Shown here one piece after another: positions 5,130 to 6,531 of a stretch of DNA of 6,531 bases. The notes under the pieces were generated by a model. It saw nothing but the letters and a program-made list of their open reading frames with translations, was not told the DNA's origin and did no database searches. The stretch comes from Candidatus Omnitrophota bacterium (GTDB lineage: Bacteria; Omnitrophota; Gorgyraeia; Gygaellales; Profunditerraquicolaceae): assembly GCA_030691585.1 (NCBI GenBank), contig JAUYEC010000205.1, positions 1-6,531 of the forward strand, written 5' to 3'. Every line of letters begins with the position of its first letter. Position 1 is the stretch's first letter. Position numbers and translations under genes: made by a program.

Positions 5130-5989
5130 TGGATGGGTGGCTGACGTTGGCGTCTGGATCCGGAATCGTGGACCCCGCGACCAAGGAGGTGCTCCGTTAC
5201 CGCGAGACCCTGTGGCAAGGGTACAACCAAGTCAAGAAGAATGCCCGGCTCAATGCCGACTTGTTCGTAACCCTTGTCCGGGCGATCACGGAGGATCAAC
5301 GCGGCATTCGGGACAGGCCCGGAACGGTGATTGGAAACCGCCATACAAAGGAGATCATCTACACGCCGCCCGAGGGCGGGCAGGTCATCCGCAAGAAAAT
5401 AGACGAACTCGAATCGTTTTTTTATGCCCGCGACGACATGGATCCCTTGGTCAAGCTTGCGCTCGCACATTACCAGTTCGAAGCTATTCATCCCTTCTTC
5501 GACGGCAACGGGCGTACCGGGCGGATCATCAACATCCTTTTCCTCATCATGCAGGACCTGCTTGACCTGCCGGTGCTGTACATCAGCAAGCACATCATTG
5601 ACGATAAGCCGAAATACTACCGGCGCCTGCGGCGCGTCACCGAACACGGTGAATGGGAGGCATGGGTCCTTTACATGCTGGAGGCGGTGGAAGTAACGTC
5701 CCGGCTGACCCGGCAGAAGATTCTGGCGATCCGTGCCTTACTGGATGAAACCCTGCAACGGGCGAAGAAGGAATTGCCCGTTCGCGTTTATTCCAAGGAG
5801 TTGATCGAACTGATCTTCTGCCAGCCTTACACCAAGGGGCAGTTTGTCGTGGAAGCCGGTCTGGCCGAGAGAAAAACCTCTGCCGATTACCTGCAGGAGT
5901 TGGAACGGATCGGTGTGCTCAAGAGCCGGAAGGTGGGCAAGGAAAACCTTTACTTGAACGTGCGTCTTTTTGAACTGTTGGCGAAGTAA
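5129..5989 (+). CDS. Fic-domain protein, N-terminally truncated, with C-terminal winged helix
   Basis: The 286-residue product contains the full Fic active-site motif H-P-F-F-D-G-N-G-R-T-G-R at 121-132, with catalytic His121 and the phosphate-binding loop, and the flap region I-I-Y-T-P-P-E (76-82). Fic proteins mostly transfer AMP from ATP to target proteins. Residues about 218-286 look like a winged helix-turn-helix (T-K-G-Q-F-V-V-E-A-G-L-A-x-R-K-T). Full-length relatives of this type usually have about 80-100 extra N-terminal residues including the inhibitory S/T-x-x-x-E-G/N helix; here the protein starts at residues that align just before D-P-x-T-K-E-V-L-x-Y-R-E. The ATG has no SD; in-frame extension to 5075 (18 residues) adds nothing Fic-like. 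The active site is intact, so it may be an unrestrained enzyme, a silent relic, or controlled in trans. It is divergent from the Panacea operon, 231 bp apart. Confidence 0.8.
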   Translation: MDGWLTLASGSGIVDPATKEVLRYRETLWQGYNQVKKNARLNADLFVTLVRAITEDQRGIRDRPGTVIGNRHTKEIIYTPPEGGQVIRKKIDELESFFYARDDMDPLVKLALAHYQFEAIHPFFDGNGRTGRIINILFLIMQDLLDLPVLYISKHIIDDKPKYYRRLRRVTEHGEWEAWVLYMLEAVEVTSRLTRQKILAIRALLDETLQRAKKELPVRVYSKELIELIFCQPYTKGQFVVEAGLAERKTSADYLQELERIGVLKSRKVGKENLYLNVRLFELLAK

Positions 5990-5990
5990 T

Positions 5991-6244
5991 GTGTCGAAAG
6001 CCCGCCAGGATTTGGACGCGCTTTTGGAACGTGTCCATGCCGTGGACACGTCATCGGAACATGTCCATGCATGGCCGTGGTGAAGAAGCGGCTTTCGGAG
6101 TTGATCAGCCTGAGCGGGGAGCTGAAGATCCTCGTCGTGCGCAATTACCAGTCAGACGAAAATAACTTCACGTATTTTACTACATACCACGTCATAACAC
6201 GGGGCAGCAAAACACCAAAACCCTATATAATTGAGGCTTTTTAA
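5991..6244 (+). pseudogene. Broken small gene downstream of fic (unidentified)
   Basis: GTG 5991 opens a protein-like frame (V-S-K-A-R-Q-D-L-D-A-L-L-E-R-V-H-A) that ends at TGA near 6080. A second frame from ATG 6071 continues with V-V-K-K-R-L-S-E-L-I-S-L-S-G-E-L-K-I-L-V-V-R-N and runs to TAA 6242-6244. The two halves look like one gene with a frameshift around 6060-6075; the last 30 codons are AT-rich element sequence. The break lies in a repeat-prone spot: GGAAC-TGTCCATGC occurs at 6026-6040 and 6056-6070 with one base different, and CGTGTCCA/TGGACACG (6030-6050) is a perfect 8-bp hairpin. I do not recognise the family; an accessory or antitoxin gene of fic is possible. Confidence 0.3.
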
Positions 6245-6256
6245 TATCTTTTCTCC

Positions 6257-6302
6257 ACTCTTAATCAGCGGGTCGGGGGTTCGAGCCCCCCTGCCTCTAC
6301 TC
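6257..6302 (+). tRNA. tRNA-Lys(CTT) 3' half, probable att site, copy 2
   Basis: Identical to copy 1 (3647-3692) in the first 18 nt (anticodon loop to variable loop), in the T loop and in the last ten bases, but with T stem GGGGG/CCCCC instead of ACCGG/CCGGT, and T instead of A after the stem. All three changed pairs remain paired. The 5' half is missing; the preceding sequence (CTCCA) does not restore the anticodon stem. No CCA is encoded. Confidence 0.75.
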
Positions 6303-6312
6303 CCCTAATTCT

Positions 6313-6344
6313 GGGTGCTTTCATTTTGAGAGCACCCATTTTTG
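6313..6344 (+). terminator. Rho-independent terminator
   Basis: Perfect stem GGGTGCT (6313-6319)/AGCACCC (6331-6337), 11-nt loop, followed by ATTTTTG. It lies 10 nt downstream of the tRNA 3' half, as a terminator of the original tRNA gene would. Confidence 0.75.
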
Positions 6345-6531
6345 TCCTTGTCCTGTCTATCTTTTTCTTGATACCTGCTATTTCTTGCTGGCCATCCAAG
6401 CCCCTTTTTGACCCAATTCGGGCGACTGGACTATCCGCCAGACCATCCTGTGGTCGATGATTACCCCTTTGAGCCATTTCAAGTTCGACCTCCTCCCCGT
6501 CACCTTCAAAACGCTCATGAGCATCCGGAAT
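6345..6531. other. Edge region, possible start or end of a gene
   Basis: The last ~120 bases are GC-rich and open in several frames. On the plus strand a frame after TGA 6409-6411 reads D-W-T-I-R-Q-T-I-L-W-S-M to the edge; on the minus strand a frame from the edge (6530) reads through V-I-I-D-H-R-M-V-W-R-I-V-Q and stops at TAG 6380-6378. Both have G or C at most third codon positions, so I cannot decide between them. A partial gene is likely but unidentified. Confidence 0.25.

Larger units (their letters stand above)
3647..6302. mobile_element. Segment bounded by tRNA-Lys 3' halves (tRNA-integrated island or remnant)
   Basis: Direct 46-nt repeats of a tRNA-Lys 3' half lie at both ends (3647-3692 and 6257-6302), as for an integrative element, or for two elements stacked at the same tRNA gene. 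The cargo is a Panacea/MazF-like pair and a Fic gene. No integrase, transfer or replication genes are present, so it would be non-autonomous, decayed, or one slice of a larger tandem array. The start codon context of fic and the 25-bp repeat at 5105 indicate extra rearrangement inside. Confidence 0.45.

Noticed and set aside
5099..5647. 182-codon minus-strand frame opposite fic
   Set aside because: It is a shadow of the GC-rich fic gene, which has unmistakable catalytic motifs on the plus strand.
6265..6477. Minus-strand open frame over the second tRNA fragment
   Set aside because: It ends in the G-G-L-E-P-P-T-R type peptide that is antisense of a tRNA; another frame in the same region is at least as gene-like.
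1..6531. CRISPR array
   Set aside because: No regularly spaced direct repeats with unique spacers; the only tandem repeats are coding heptads.

Overview
The window looks like a piece of a bacterial accessory region (genomic island) built from unrelated modules. I cannot name the organism. One gene has a lipobox, and the base composition is a mosaic: roughly 1-600 and 1150-2700 are AT-rich, 2700-3540 and 5030-6150 are GC-rich. The two partial tRNA genes do not encode CCA, so the host probably adds CCA enzymatically. A Gram-negative from an environmental lineage (PVC group, deltaproteobacteria or similar) would fit, but this is inference.

Layout: 1-720 is the 3' part of a gene with an HsdR-type PD-(D/E)xK nuclease domain and a disordered tail. 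A gene-free stretch (721-1180) carries a good sigma70-type promoter (943-972) and a leader (1021-1147) with two mutually exclusive GC-rich helices ending in a U-tract. It leads into a two-gene operon with ATGA overlap: a lipoprotein with a possible OB-fold (1181-1735) and a membrane/coiled-coil/BamE-like protein (1732-2697) that contains a second, well-formed translation start. A small membrane protein (2842-3267) follows, then the 5' fragment of a phospholipase D-type nuclease gene (about 3307-3546) cut off before its catalytic motif.

From 3647 to 6302 two 46-nt tRNA-Lys(CTT) 3' halves, in the same orientation, bracket a 2.6-kb segment, as expected for att sites of elements integrated into a tRNA gene. 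They differ at three T-stem pairs, and all three differences keep the pairing. Between them lie a minus-strand pair, a Panacea-domain antitoxin (4292-4897) followed after 1 nt by a MazF/PemK-like putative toxin (3838-4290), and, divergently, a Fic-domain protein (5129-5989) that lacks the usual N-terminal inhibitory region. No integrase is present. A perfect 25-bp inverted repeat (2704-2728 and 5105-5129) links the region before the membrane gene with the 5' edge of the fic gene, so at least one rearrangement has shaped this locus.

The most plausible functional unit is the Panacea/toxin pair, with the Fic protein as a possible third component. The least explained elements are the structured leader, the nested start and the 25-bp repeats.
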